From the NCBI GenBank assembly GCA_016187415.1, contig JACPJT010000001.1, forward strand, positions 33,965-97,964: a DNA stretch of 64,000 nucleotides, read 5' to 3'. Under the pieces are notes generated by a model. It was not told the origin of the DNA, did not search any database, and saw nothing but the letters and a program-made list of their open reading frames with translations. How positions within the stretch are numbered: the first letter of the stretch is position 1; every line of letters begins with the position of its first letter. Positions 44,792-52,243 of the stretch are shown one piece after another. Made by a program: the position numbers and the translations under genes. Source of the stretch: Candidatus Aenigmatarchaeota archaeon. Lineage in GTDB: Archaea; Aenigmatarchaeota; Aenigmatarchaeia; CG10238-14; SCSR01.

Positions 44792-44989
44792 TTAGGTCTG
44801 AATTTTTGATACTATGTTATTACCACCAAGATTAATACTTTGCTCGATTACCAGAGGAGCTTTCTTATCAGTTAAAATATCCCAAGCATGTTGATGGTCG
44901 AAATCTATCTTTTCGCAGTAATCTCGAATTTCCTTCCAAGTTTTCGGTTCATTTTCAATCAATTCTAGGACTTTGATAATCTTATCCAT
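44792..44989 (-). CDS. small winged-helix protein
   Basis: 65 residues. IIKVLELIENEPKTWKEIRDYCEKIDFDHQHAWDILTDKKAPLVIEQS fits a minimal winged helix. It lies four bases upstream of the membrane-protein gene and close to the right inverted repeat. Confidence 0.55.
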   Translation of the reverse strand: MDKIIKVLELIENEPKTWKEIRDYCEKIDFDHQHAWDILTDKKAPLVIEQSINLGGNNIVSKIQT

Positions 44990-45036
44990 ATTTTCGATAT
45001 TACAGGTGAAAACTTATATAATTGAAGCAGATAGGA

Positions 45037-45087
45037 TTTTTATGAACTTTCTGGGAGCGGAACTTTCTCGGGCTCTATATATATCCC
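45037..45087 (-). repeat. casposon right terminal inverted repeat
   Basis: Reverse complement of 35676-35726 without mismatch; ends ...ctatatatatccc directly before the right 14-bp duplication. Confidence 0.92.
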
Positions 45088-45101
45088 AGCATACGACCTT
45101 T
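45088..45101 (+). repeat. right target-site duplication of the casposon
   Basis: Second copy of agcatacgaccttt. The following gtgttatagg is the original flank of the tRNA-Glu gene or the end of an older element (see the membrane gene at 45170). Confidence 0.92.
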
Positions 45102-45169
45102 GTGTTATAGGTATCGCCTCAAATCTTTTACGCTTTATAAGGCGTGAAAATACATAAAAAATCATTGAA

Positions 45170-45730
45170 CTAAGATGATTCTATATAAATTTCAAAATAT
45201 GTTTTTATTTCCTTTTCTTCGTCATTACATAATGAACATCTTATAATTACTGGTACTCGTTGGGTACCATATGGCACATCATCAATAGTACAATTAGTTG
45301 ATAAGAGATGACATGGCGAATAGTATATTTTCAAATTAGTAGTATTTCCTGTTTCAGGCGGGATATTATCCCAATATGCTCCTTGTTCAATACCAGCACT
45401 TGCATTTCTTGTAATGTAAAATCTAAATTTTGAATCTGATGGGGAAATCAATAAAACTTGTCCAGTTGATGTTCTCCCGTCATTTCTTATAGAAAAGTGT
45501 ATTAAAGGATAACCTGCCTCGATATCATTGGCTAAAAAATATTGTGTACCATTATTGTACGTTTCCATCCGATACTTGAGAGTGGGTTGTATATGTTGTT
45601 GAAATTGACGACTATCAGAATATGTCCAAGTAGATAATATTAAACTAAGTATAGATATAGCCAATCCAAATACTGCTATTATTGTAGTTAAAGGAGTTTT
45701 TTCAAACCCGTTTTTCATATTTATTGACAT
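45170..45730 (-). CDS. membrane-anchored protein, possible relic of a second casposon
   Basis: About 186 residues. One N-terminal membrane segment (LTTIIAVFGLAISILSLIL) is followed by a beta-rich extracytoplasmic domain with NxT sites and a CHLLSTNC/CSLC cysteine set. Its promoter 30-mer (45755-45784) is nearly identical to that of the casposon membrane gene, and its 3' side has the same cataaaaaatc string after a 14-bp att copy. This arrangement mirrors the casposon left end. Confidence 0.6.
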   Translation of the reverse strand: MSINMKNGFEKTPLTTIIAVFGLAISILSLILSTWTYSDSRQFQQHIQPTLKYRMETYNNGTQYFLANDIEAGYPLIHFSIRNDGRTSTGQVLLISPSDSKFRFYITRNASAGIEQGAYWDNIPPETGNTTNLKIYYSPCHLLSTNCTIDDVPYGTQRVPVIIRCSLCNDEEKEIKTYFEIYIESS

Positions 45731-45851
45731 GTTTTGCACATATGATTCTTGAATCTATTTATTTATCCTCTACCATACTTCTATTAAAGATTCTTATATG
45801 CCATCTCGGTATACAGTCAAATATTCTTATAGAAACTTCAAAATATTATAA

Positions 45852-45926
45852 ATGGAGGTTGAAAATATGTGTACAACTTGTGCAGCTCATGCCGGTAAAA
45901 AGTCAGGCAAAAAGAAACGGATGTGA
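45852..45926 (+). CDS. very short Cys-Lys-rich open frame with strong ribosome-binding site
   Basis: Either 24 residues from the ATG at 45852 or 19 from the ATG at 45867, ending CTTCAAHAGKKSGKKKRM. GGAGGTTG (45854-45861) is an excellent Shine-Dalgarno five bases before the second ATG. One CxxC pair and a His could bind metal. The good signal supports translation, but the length makes this uncertain. Confidence 0.4.
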   Translation: MEVENMCTTCAAHAGKKSGKKKRM

Positions 45927-45978
45927 TTCCTTGCTTCCTTTTACAAGGATTTAAAATTCGCGGTTTATACTTTGATTA

Positions 45979-46302
45979 ATGATTGATCCCGCCAGAGAAC
46001 TTTTGCGCATGATGAAAAATGATTTTATTGTATACGGCTATACTCCCGCGAGCCATGTAATTAAATCCCTTGAAAATGTTGGTGGAGGGAAGATAAGTTT
46101 TGAGGATTTTCGAAGAACCATGAGTTCAGGCATTTCATGTTCTTTAAGAAAGGGATATCTTAACGGCGAGCATGCTGACCATATGAGAACTACATTAGGA
46201 CGACTCAAGAAGGGACTGGACGCATCTTACTATGATCCTATTGACGCATCCGGAAGATATGTTACCATACCTTCTCTTGCACAATTTAAAGAAGTGCAAT
46301 AG
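45979..46302 (+). CDS. hypothetical protein
   Basis: 107 residues, leaderless after atttaaaattcgcggtttat. Helical and soluble, no recognised family. Ends 15 bases before the tRNA-Leu gene. Confidence 0.55.
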   Translation: MIDPARELLRMMKNDFIVYGYTPASHVIKSLENVGGGKISFEDFRRTMSSGISCSLRKGYLNGEHADHMRTTLGRLKKGLDASYYDPIDASGRYVTIPSLAQFKEVQ

Positions 46303-46317
46303 AATAATATTTACAAC

Positions 46318-46403
46318 GCAGGGGTCGGATAGCCTGGTCAATTCCGCCAGCTTGAGGTGTTGGCTGCTTAGTGCATACGTGGGTTCAAATCCCATCCCCT
46401 GCA
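46318..46403 (+). tRNA. tRNA-Leu(GAG), no intron
   Basis: Type II tRNA. Acceptor GCAGGGG/CCCCTGC, discriminator A, stem CCAGC/GTTGG, loop TTGAGGT (anticodon GAG), variable arm of about 15 nt, and T arm GTGGG-TTCAAAT-CCCAT. 86 nt without CCA. Confidence 0.93.
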
Positions 46404-46438
46404 TCAATGTTTAAAAGGTTCCGAATTATTTCTCTTAT

Positions 46439-47104
46439 ATGTCGACATTGCCGTTGAAGCTTAGGGAACGGTGGTACGATCTTTGTAGTGCGATTGGCGC
46501 GAAGGGAACTTCTTTTATAGGCGATGTCTATAGGGAAATTGTTGTAAGGTATTCGGTTAATAGATTTTATCATGATTTGTCGCATATCGCAAAATGCATC
46601 GAAGAGATTGATGCGATTAGAGACGTTGCAAGCAATCCGCGCCAAATTGAAATGGCTCTTTGGTTTCATGATATAATATATGATACCACTAGAAACGACA
46701 ATGAAGAGAAAAGTGCGCAACTGGCCAAAGACAGATTATTAAGAATGTATGTTGCCAGTGGATTTCGGGAAGGCGTTTACGGTTTGATCCTGGTGACAAA
46801 ACATAACAGACTCCCGACGGACACAGACTCGCAACTCATAGCAGACATTGATTTGGCATCCTTAGGTTCGCCGTGGGAAGTTTTCGATGAGAATACGAGA
46901 AAAATAAGAAAAGAATATCGACATATCTCAGATGATGGATTCGATTCCGGCAGGGCGAGGTTTTTCGAGGGGATGCTGGCAAGAAAGCGCATATACCAGA
47001 CTGACTATTTCGCGCGGAAGTATGGGGATATTGCTAGGGCAAACATGCAGCGGGCATTGGACGCCTTAAGGGTAGACTCGCAGCCAAAGCTTTTATTAGG
47101 ATAA
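46439..47104 (+). CDS. HD-domain-like metal-dependent hydrolase
   Basis: 221 residues. FYHDLSHI (His ligands), ALWFHDIIYDT (HD pair) and IADIDLASLG (third acidic block) are the HD-superfamily motifs of the COG4339 type. Substrate unknown, perhaps a nucleotide or phosphate ester. Confidence 0.85.
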   Translation: MSTLPLKLRERWYDLCSAIGAKGTSFIGDVYREIVVRYSVNRFYHDLSHIAKCIEEIDAIRDVASNPRQIEMALWFHDIIYDTTRNDNEEKSAQLAKDRLLRMYVASGFREGVYGLILVTKHNRLPTDTDSQLIADIDLASLGSPWEVFDENTRKIRKEYRHISDDGFDSGRARFFEGMLARKRIYQTDYFARKYGDIARANMQRALDALRVDSQPKLLLG

Positions 47105-47118
47105 ACTGAATGTAGATT

Positions 47119-47376
47119 ATGGAAGAGAAGAAGCTTATCGGCAAGGTTACGCACTACTACAACAAGATAGGCGTTGCCATAATCGAACTGAGCGATGACA
47201 TACAGCATGGAGACGTTATTTCCATCGAAGGTCCTTCGACAAACATACAGGAAACTGCAGACAGCATGCAGGTTGAACACAAGACAATCAAAGCAGCGCA
47301 CAGGGGAGACGCCATAGGAATGAAGGTCAAGGACATAGTAAGGCCCGGCGACAATGTCTATCGAGTAGTTGAGTAG
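47119..47376 (+). CDS. EF-Tu domain-2-like beta-barrel protein
   Basis: 85 residues: LIGKVTHYYNKIGVAIIELSDDIQHGDVISIEGPSTN, ending AIGMKVKDIVRPGDNVYRV. This is a stand-alone translation-factor domain 2 barrel common in archaea; role unknown. Starts 14 bases after the HD gene. Confidence 0.85.
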   Translation: MEEKKLIGKVTHYYNKIGVAIIELSDDIQHGDVISIEGPSTNIQETADSMQVEHKTIKAAHRGDAIGMKVKDIVRPGDNVYRVVE

Positions 47377-47414
47377 GTACATGCGCTTAAATAATCAGTT
47401 GATTATCGGATATT

Positions 47415-48245
47415 ATGGACTTTAAAAATAAAGTTGCAATCATCACAGGTGCGGCTTCAGGCATAGGTAAAGCAACAGCCTATGCTTTTGCAGAACACAG
47501 TGTTTCCGTCGTTGTTGCCGATATAGACCCCATAAAAGGAAAATTGGTATCAGATTACTTGAAAAGAAAAGGTTATAGAAGCATTTTTATTGAAACCGAT
47601 GTCTCCAGTCCTGCTCAGACAGATCGAATGGCATCAAAAACTTTAAAGGAATATGGAAAAATCGACATTCTCGTTAACAACGCGGGAATAGAATTTGGTG
47701 ATAAGGGAAACATTATAGACATGCCTTATGGGAAGTTGAAAAGAATATTGGATGTTAATCTTTACGGGTATATCAACTGCGCCAGAAGCGTCGTACCTCA
47801 TATGAGAGAAAGAAAACAAGGCGGTAAGATTGTAAATGTGAGTTCCGTTGAAGGTCTCAGTGCGCTTCTGCCAGGCACAAGTTATCAGGCATCCAAGTCG
47901 GGCATAATAGGATTAACGCGTGCTCTAGCGATAGAATTGGCACCATGGAAAATAAATGTAAACGCGGTAGCGCCTGGCGCAATTGCAACGGAAGGAATGG
48001 GTGCAGCGCATGATCAGAAAATAGTTGAAGCTTACAGAAGAAGGATCCCATGGGGTGCGAGAGGATTTCCGAAAGACATTGCAGGTCCGATACTTTTCCT
48101 TTCTTCCGAATACGCCAGATACATTACAGGGCAAGTTTTAGTTGTTGACGGCGGGTATCTTGCAAGCATCACGCCCGAACCGCTTGTACCAGACCCGCAT
48201 TCGCATCCAGTGTCGCCAGAAGACCCTGATTTAGAAATCAAGTGA
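47415..48245 (+). CDS. short-chain dehydrogenase/reductase
   Basis: 276 residues. TGAASGIGKA is the NAD(P)-binding glycine motif, NNAG is present, and the catalytic set is S-(YQASK), in VSSVEG...SYQASKSG. The C-terminal VLVVDGGYL is typical of FabG-like enzymes. The acidic residue after strand 2 (VVADID) favours NAD. A Pro/Glu-rich C-terminal tail of ~20 residues is extra. Substrate unknown. Confidence 0.92.
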   Translation: MDFKNKVAIITGAASGIGKATAYAFAEHSVSVVVADIDPIKGKLVSDYLKRKGYRSIFIETDVSSPAQTDRMASKTLKEYGKIDILVNNAGIEFGDKGNIIDMPYGKLKRILDVNLYGYINCARSVVPHMRERKQGGKIVNVSSVEGLSALLPGTSYQASKSGIIGLTRALAIELAPWKINVNAVAPGAIATEGMGAAHDQKIVEAYRRRIPWGARGFPKDIAGPILFLSSEYARYITGQVLVVDGGYLASITPEPLVPDPHSHPVSPEDPDLEIK

Positions 48246-48280
48246 ATAAATTTCTCATTTCTCTAATACTCCATTTATTG

Positions 48281-48311
48281 GTTTTTAAATTTAACATACT
48301 ATCTAATTTTT
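48281..48311 (+). promoter_or_regulatory. TATA-like promoter deciding the start of the 48312 gene
   Basis: A ttttaaatttaa box (48283-48294) lies 20-30 bases before the ATG at 48312. That spacing is the same as at other leaderless genes of the window and points to 48312 rather than 48337 as the original start. Confidence 0.5.
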
Positions 48312-49452
48312 ATGGTTCATCTCTTTGGAGTGACTCATGGCGCTTCTGAGTTTGATTTTCTTGGACGTCGTCGAGACTTGTTCATTCCTGCAAGTGACGG
48401 TCTTACGGGGATTCGAGTGGTTTTCAAGGGATCAATGGCAACTAATTATAGACAATTTAAAAGAATTGGTATCAGAAATACCATATGAGTCTTATCCGCA
48501 AGATCCGTCAGATGGACTGGCGCCTCCCAATTACTCCCCAATTGCTAATCGGTATTGGTCGCGTCTGATTGACTTTCATCGAGATACTGGGCACAAACCT
48601 GTTTTTTTGGAAGATATGGATACATGGTTTAGATTCAATCAGGCTACGGTAGAAGCATTCAAACAAGAATTGAGACGTAGCAAACTTTTGGTTTATGACT
48701 GGGGCGAGAGCGATATGACTTACCATCGGAAGCTAGTAAAACTTAATGAAGCGATTCACAAGGCTGATATTAGAGCAAGGAAAGTTCATGAAATAGATAG
48801 GGACTACAAACTTCTGGAAGCTATAGCTAGAACTGGTGTTGATGTTGCTGTTGTTGGTGGATGTCATTCCGCTTATTGGATTTCCAATCAAGATGCGATA
48901 AGAAGGAAGTATGGAATCAGTTTTGACAGCTATTCGGCAGATGTGCCCGATTACCATAGACGCAATGCGACTTTCACAATAAACCCTTCAGATTCGGAGT
49001 CTGTATTGGACAGGATACTTCTGGAAAGGGCTGTTGCTCTTGTAGAAACTGGAAGACTGGTTCCTGATAAAAAACCGACATATGTCGGAATTTGGGATAT
49101 ACCGATGCCGTCTACCGGATATTTTGAAATGTTTGTGGATGGACGATCAGGCGACAAAATTTCAGGAATTATAGTAGATACGGTAGGAGATGCTGTTTTC
49201 GAAGGTACAGCCACACCAGATGAGATAGTTTTCACAAAGCGTTATACTCCAGCGAATAGAAATGCAGTAGAAGGCGACATAGTTTATCGAGGAATAAAAA
49301 TGGGCGGTGATTTTGTAGGTAGAATACATGCAGATGGACGTTCAGGCTCGTTTTTAATGTCTGAAGCGTTAACAAGTCCAGAAAATATGTCTATCCGTTT
49401 TGGGTACAAGTCCAGTCATATGCAGACAGAGCTTACTAGAATAAAACAATAA
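48312..49452 (+). pseudogene. TraB-like gene, frameshifted near the N-terminus
   Basis: From 48312 one frame reads MVHLFGVTHGASEFDFLG, resembling the TraB/PrgY-type start (GxxH.S). It stops at about 48487. A second frame, opening at 48337, continues for 371 residues: GFEWFSRDQWQLIIDNLKEL, VVGGCHSAYWI (second His motif of TraB-type) and a C-terminal beta-rich domain of ~130 residues. The two halves look like one protein split by a one- or two-base indel between about 48355 and 48425. Alternatively the second frame is a complete gene with an odd N-terminus. Confidence 0.6.
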
Positions 49453-49483
49453 GTAAATGCGTCTGCAATTAATGTAGAGTTTC

Positions 49484-50164
49484 ATGAAGATAGTAATTTC
49501 TCTAGGTGGTTCTGTCCTGACAAAGGAGCTTACAGCCGAACATTTCAAAAAATATATCGACGCATTCGTCAAGTTGTCGCAGAAGCACAAGTTAATCATA
49601 GTTGTCGGCGGGGGCAAGGTCTGCAGGGAATACCAGAAAATAGGCAAAGAGTTGGGCGCAGGAAACAATGAACGCGATTTCATCGGGATAATGGCAACGC
49701 ATCTGAACGCATCCACATTCGTTACGGGTTTCGGCAGCAAAGGGCATCTTGTTGCATGGAAACAGAGAAAGGAAGCCGAAAAGGAAGTTAAAAATAATTT
49801 TGGGAAAAGGATAATTGTCTGCGCGGGTTATGATGTCGGTGCGTCGACAGATCATGATGCAGCATGCTTTGCTAAGCTGGTGAATGCCGATTTGCTGATA
49901 AACGCTTCTAATGTTCCGGGAGTTTACCCCGAAGACCCGAAGGCGAATCCAGATGCCCGCATGTTTGAAAAACTTTCATACGGTGAATTCCTAAGTATTC
50001 TTAGGAAAAACGCCCAGACACCCGGTGAATACAGGCTGTTCGATTTAAAGGCGGCAAGGCTGATTAAAAAATTTAAAATCAAGACAATAATTATAGACGG
50101 GAATGATCCGGAAGGAATAATTAAAGCTGTTGAAGGACATCATAATGGTACTGTGATTGGATAG
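49484..50164 (+). CDS. pyrH: UMP kinase, archaeal type
   Basis: 226 residues of the amino-acid-kinase fold. ISLGGSVLTKE binds phosphate, VVGGGKVCREY and DHDAACFAKLVNADLLINASNVPGVYPEDP bind substrate and ATP. Phosphorylates UMP to UDP. Same enzyme supply chain as dCTP deaminase, SHMT and ThyX elsewhere in the window. Confidence 0.93.
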   Translation: MKIVISLGGSVLTKELTAEHFKKYIDAFVKLSQKHKLIIVVGGGKVCREYQKIGKELGAGNNERDFIGIMATHLNASTFVTGFGSKGHLVAWKQRKEAEKEVKNNFGKRIIVCAGYDVGASTDHDAACFAKLVNADLLINASNVPGVYPEDPKANPDARMFEKLSYGEFLSILRKNAQTPGEYRLFDLKAARLIKKFKIKTIIIDGNDPEGIIKAVEGHHNGTVIG

Positions 50165-50213
50165 GGAAATGAACCCCCGATAACTTTATCTTACAAGTTA
50201 GGGACTTCATATA

Positions 50214-50975
50214 ATGATAGAATTTGATTTATCGGGAATAGGTAAAAATGGAAAAGATTCCTTCTTTGGGATTAAATTGCCTAAATTTCTAGATAAGGAT
50301 CTTGCATATGAGACTGGTTTACAGATTGGAGACGGATGTCTTTCATCAATAAGTTTATCGGAAACAAATAAAACTTATAGCGTAACTTTTACAGGCCATA
50401 TAAAAGAATTTGAGTATTACGAGCAGATTGTAAAGCCTTTAATCAAAAGATTATATGGAAAAGATGTAATAGTTCGCAAATACAGTCGTGATAATACATG
50501 TCAAATACAGTTTAGATCAAAATCTGTTTTCTTATTCAAGACAAAAATATTAGGTTTAACTAAAAGTCCAAAAGATTCTATCTCAATACCATCCATTATA
50601 ATGGATGACAAACAATTGACATTAAGTTGCATTCAAGGTATTGCAGACTGTGATTTCAGTTTATCATTTTTGAGAAGGAATAAAGATGTTCGTTATTATC
50701 CAAAGTTGACAGCTAATATGAAATCTAAAATTCTGATTGAACAAATGCATGATATAATAAAATCAGAATTGGGGATAAAACCTACAGTTTTATACAATAT
50801 TGAGCGCTTGGACAAGCGTACAGGTAAAACATATACTAGTCATCAAATAGAACTGTGGGGTCGTAAATATCTTTCTGTTTGGATGGAAAAGATAGGATTT
50901 CAAAATCTTGTAACATTAAATAAGTACAAAACATGGAAGGATTTAGGTTATTTACCAAACGAAATGCCTCAGTAG
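50214..50975 (+). CDS. LAGLIDADG homing endonuclease
   Basis: 253 residues with two LAGLIDADG helices: LAYETGLQIGDGCLS (about 30) and LSCIQGIADCDFSLSF (about 140), the acids G-D and A-D matching catalytic positions. The C-terminal HQIELWGRKYLSVWMEKIGF and KYKTWKDLGY tail is typical. The last ten bases lie within the 5' end of tRNA-Thr, which contains an intron. The endonuclease could promote homing of that tRNA intron or of its own gene. Codon use is A/T-rich compared with neighbours. Confidence 0.9.
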   Translation: MIEFDLSGIGKNGKDSFFGIKLPKFLDKDLAYETGLQIGDGCLSSISLSETNKTYSVTFTGHIKEFEYYEQIVKPLIKRLYGKDVIVRKYSRDNTCQIQFRSKSVFLFKTKILGLTKSPKDSISIPSIIMDDKQLTLSCIQGIADCDFSLSFLRRNKDVRYYPKLTANMKSKILIEQMHDIIKSELGIKPTVLYNIERLDKRTGKTYTSHQIELWGRKYLSVWMEKIGFQNLVTLNKYKTWKDLGYLPNEMPQ

Positions 50976-51054
50976 CTCAGTAAGTAGAGCGTTTACAGTA
51001 TTTGGCGCAAGCATGGTAAGCAAAAGGTCGGGAGTGCAATTCCCCCCTGGGGCT
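50966..51054 (+). tRNA. tRNA-Thr(GGT) with 16-nt intron
   Basis: Acceptor GCCTCAG/CTGGGGC, discriminator T as in archaeal tRNA-Thr. Loop ATGGTAA (51013-51019) gives GGT. Stem TTTGC/GCAAA forms only after excision of 50995-51010 between positions 29 and 30. A bulge-helix-bulge forms from GCGT (50989-50992) with intron GCGC (51005-51008), bulges TT|A and AA|G. T-loop TGCAATT has G at 55 and the T stem has an A-C mismatch, both unusual. Mature length 73. Confidence 0.86.
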
Positions 51055-51314
51055 CTACAATTTTCTTTTATCGTACTCGTCTCGAGAGCAGAAGTACATA
51101 TCGTTGGTCATCTCCCTCAGATTTAGAATCTGGGATAGCCAGGAGTTGTTATTTGCACCAAATTCATGTCCCTCTTTCGATAGTCCAATAATGTCATAAC
51201 CTTCAACCACACGTTGTGCGACCTTTGGCCATATCCTCTGCCAGGCCCTAGAAATTCCAAAGAAGCATCTTTTCTAAAATAACAAACGATATCAGGCACT
51301 ATTGTGGCAACCAT
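51055..51314 (-). pseudogene. short gene broken by frameshift, unknown family
   Basis: From the ATG at 51314 the first ~18 codons (MVATIVPDIVCYFRKDA) are in one frame; from about 51270 a different frame reads FGISRAWQRIWPKVAQRVV and ends SRDEYDKRKL at the stop 51055-51057. Joined, they make an ~86-residue protein with natural-looking sequence. The stop abuts the tRNA-Thr 3' end. The family is not recognised; assembly error is possible. Confidence 0.5.
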
Positions 51315-51339
51315 AATAATTCTTTACATGTTATATATA

Positions 51340-51920
51340 AATCACCACCAGTATAAAACTGGTGGTATTAGTAGCCTTGGTTTCTGACGTAGGTGGCAAT
51401 CTTTTCTGGGTATTGTCCTGTCTGACCCATTGAATCGAAGTAAATCATAGGAGACCATAATCCAGAGCCCCAGAAATATTTTGATTTCATGTAAGGGAAT
51501 TCCTGCAGGAGCAAATGCCCGGATGTTCCTTTGAAGAGCTTGGCCATTGACGATATGGACATGGATGGATTCAACTGCACTATCATGTGCACATGATCCT
51601 GATCGAATCCGATTTCCCTGATGGCTATATTGTATTTTTTAGCCACATCAAGGAAGATTTCCTGGCAACGATTCTTGACCGACTCCACTGCGAATATCCT
51701 ATGGCAGTACTTCACCTTGAAGCATACGTGGAATTCAGCTCTGCCATAGCTGGAGCTGAAGCTAATCATGTTCGGATTCATAGAAGAGACCTCCTGGTTT
51801 TATATGCAGAGAGGAACAATCACTAAACAGATGTTCTTCTGCGGAGACATTAGCCTCCGCTAATTATTTTGTTATGTCATAGGATACGCCTTACCACTGG
51901 TCTGTGACCAGTGGAATTAA
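51340..51920 (-). mobile_element. IS200/IS605-type insertion sequence, tnpA only
   Basis: A single Y1 transposase flanked by two hairpins that resemble the ends of this family: ACCACCAGT/ACTGGTGGT (51344-51366) and CCACTGGTC/GACCAGTGG (51894-51914). A third hairpin GCGGAG/CTCCGC (51841-51860) lies in the leader of tnpA and may limit translation. No tnpB. Exact ends are estimated. Confidence 0.75.
51368..51781 (-). CDS. tnpA: IS200/IS605 TnpA transposase
   Basis: 137 residues. The HUH motif is HVHMIV (about residue 63) and the nucleophilic Tyr is near the C-terminus (KIATYVRNQ). REIGFDQDHVHM and SKYFWGSGLWSP match the REP-transposase-like family. Cuts and rejoins single-stranded DNA at hairpin ends. 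Appears complete. Confidence 0.92.
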   Translation of the reverse strand: MNPNMISFSSSYGRAEFHVCFKVKYCHRIFAVESVKNRCQEIFLDVAKKYNIAIREIGFDQDHVHMIVQLNPSMSISSMAKLFKGTSGHLLLQEFPYMKSKYFWGSGLWSPMIYFDSMGQTGQYPEKIATYVRNQGY

Positions 51921-51924
51921 TGCT

Positions 51925-52239
51925 TTAAACTTCAACAAAAACTTCATTGTTTTCTACTTTCACTTTAAATGACGATTCATCCGCTATATTTACACCAGTC
52001 GCAGGATTGGCCACTTTCTTCCCTGTTTTGACGTTGAACTGCGCCAGATGGCAAGGACATGTCACAACTTCTCCTCTGATAAATCCGTCGGCAAGGGAGC
52101 ATTCTTCATGCGTGCACAGATCGTCAATGGAATAGATTGTCCCGCCGATATTTACCACCAGCAAATCTTTGCCATTAACAATTACCTTCTGCATCTTGCC
52201 TTCGGTAAAATCCGATAATTTGCCTATTTTGACTTCCAT
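51925..52239 (-). CDS. Rieske-type [2Fe-2S] ferredoxin
   Basis: 104 residues. CTHEECSLADG and CPCHLAQFNVKTG give the C-x-H...C-x-x-H cluster ligands. It resembles the small ferredoxins of dioxygenase and NirD type; there is no membrane anchor. Electron partner unknown. Lies beside the IS element and upstream of uL16. Confidence 0.93.
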   Translation of the reverse strand: MEVKIGKLSDFTEGKMQKVIVNGKDLLVVNIGGTIYSIDDLCTHEECSLADGFIRGEVVTCPCHLAQFNVKTGKKVANPATGVNIADESSFKVKVENNEVFVEV

Positions 52240-52243
52240 AATA

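Larger units (their letters stand above)
35676..45087. mobile_element. casposon integrated at tRNA-Glu
   Basis: A 9,412-bp element bounded by perfect terminal inverted repeats of about 51 bp and by a 14-bp direct target duplication. It carries Cas1-like casposase (disrupted), family-B DNA polymerase, an HNH-like protein, several winged-helix or HTH proteins, a zinc-ribbon protein, a HEPN-like protein and three membrane proteins. No CRISPR array or other cas gene is nearby, as expected for a solo-Cas1 transposon. Cas1 plus PolB plus HNH resembles the euryarchaeal family 2 type. Identical TIRs suggest a fairly recent insertion. Confidence 0.92.

Noticed and set aside
35676-45087. Provirus or plasmid integrated by tyrosine recombinase
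   Set aside because: No integrase gene is present, and the ends are inverted repeats with a short target duplication rather than a long att core.
46195-46407. Open frame on the minus strand over tRNA-Leu
   Set aside because: It is antisense to a clear tRNA and a plus-strand gene and has no promoter.
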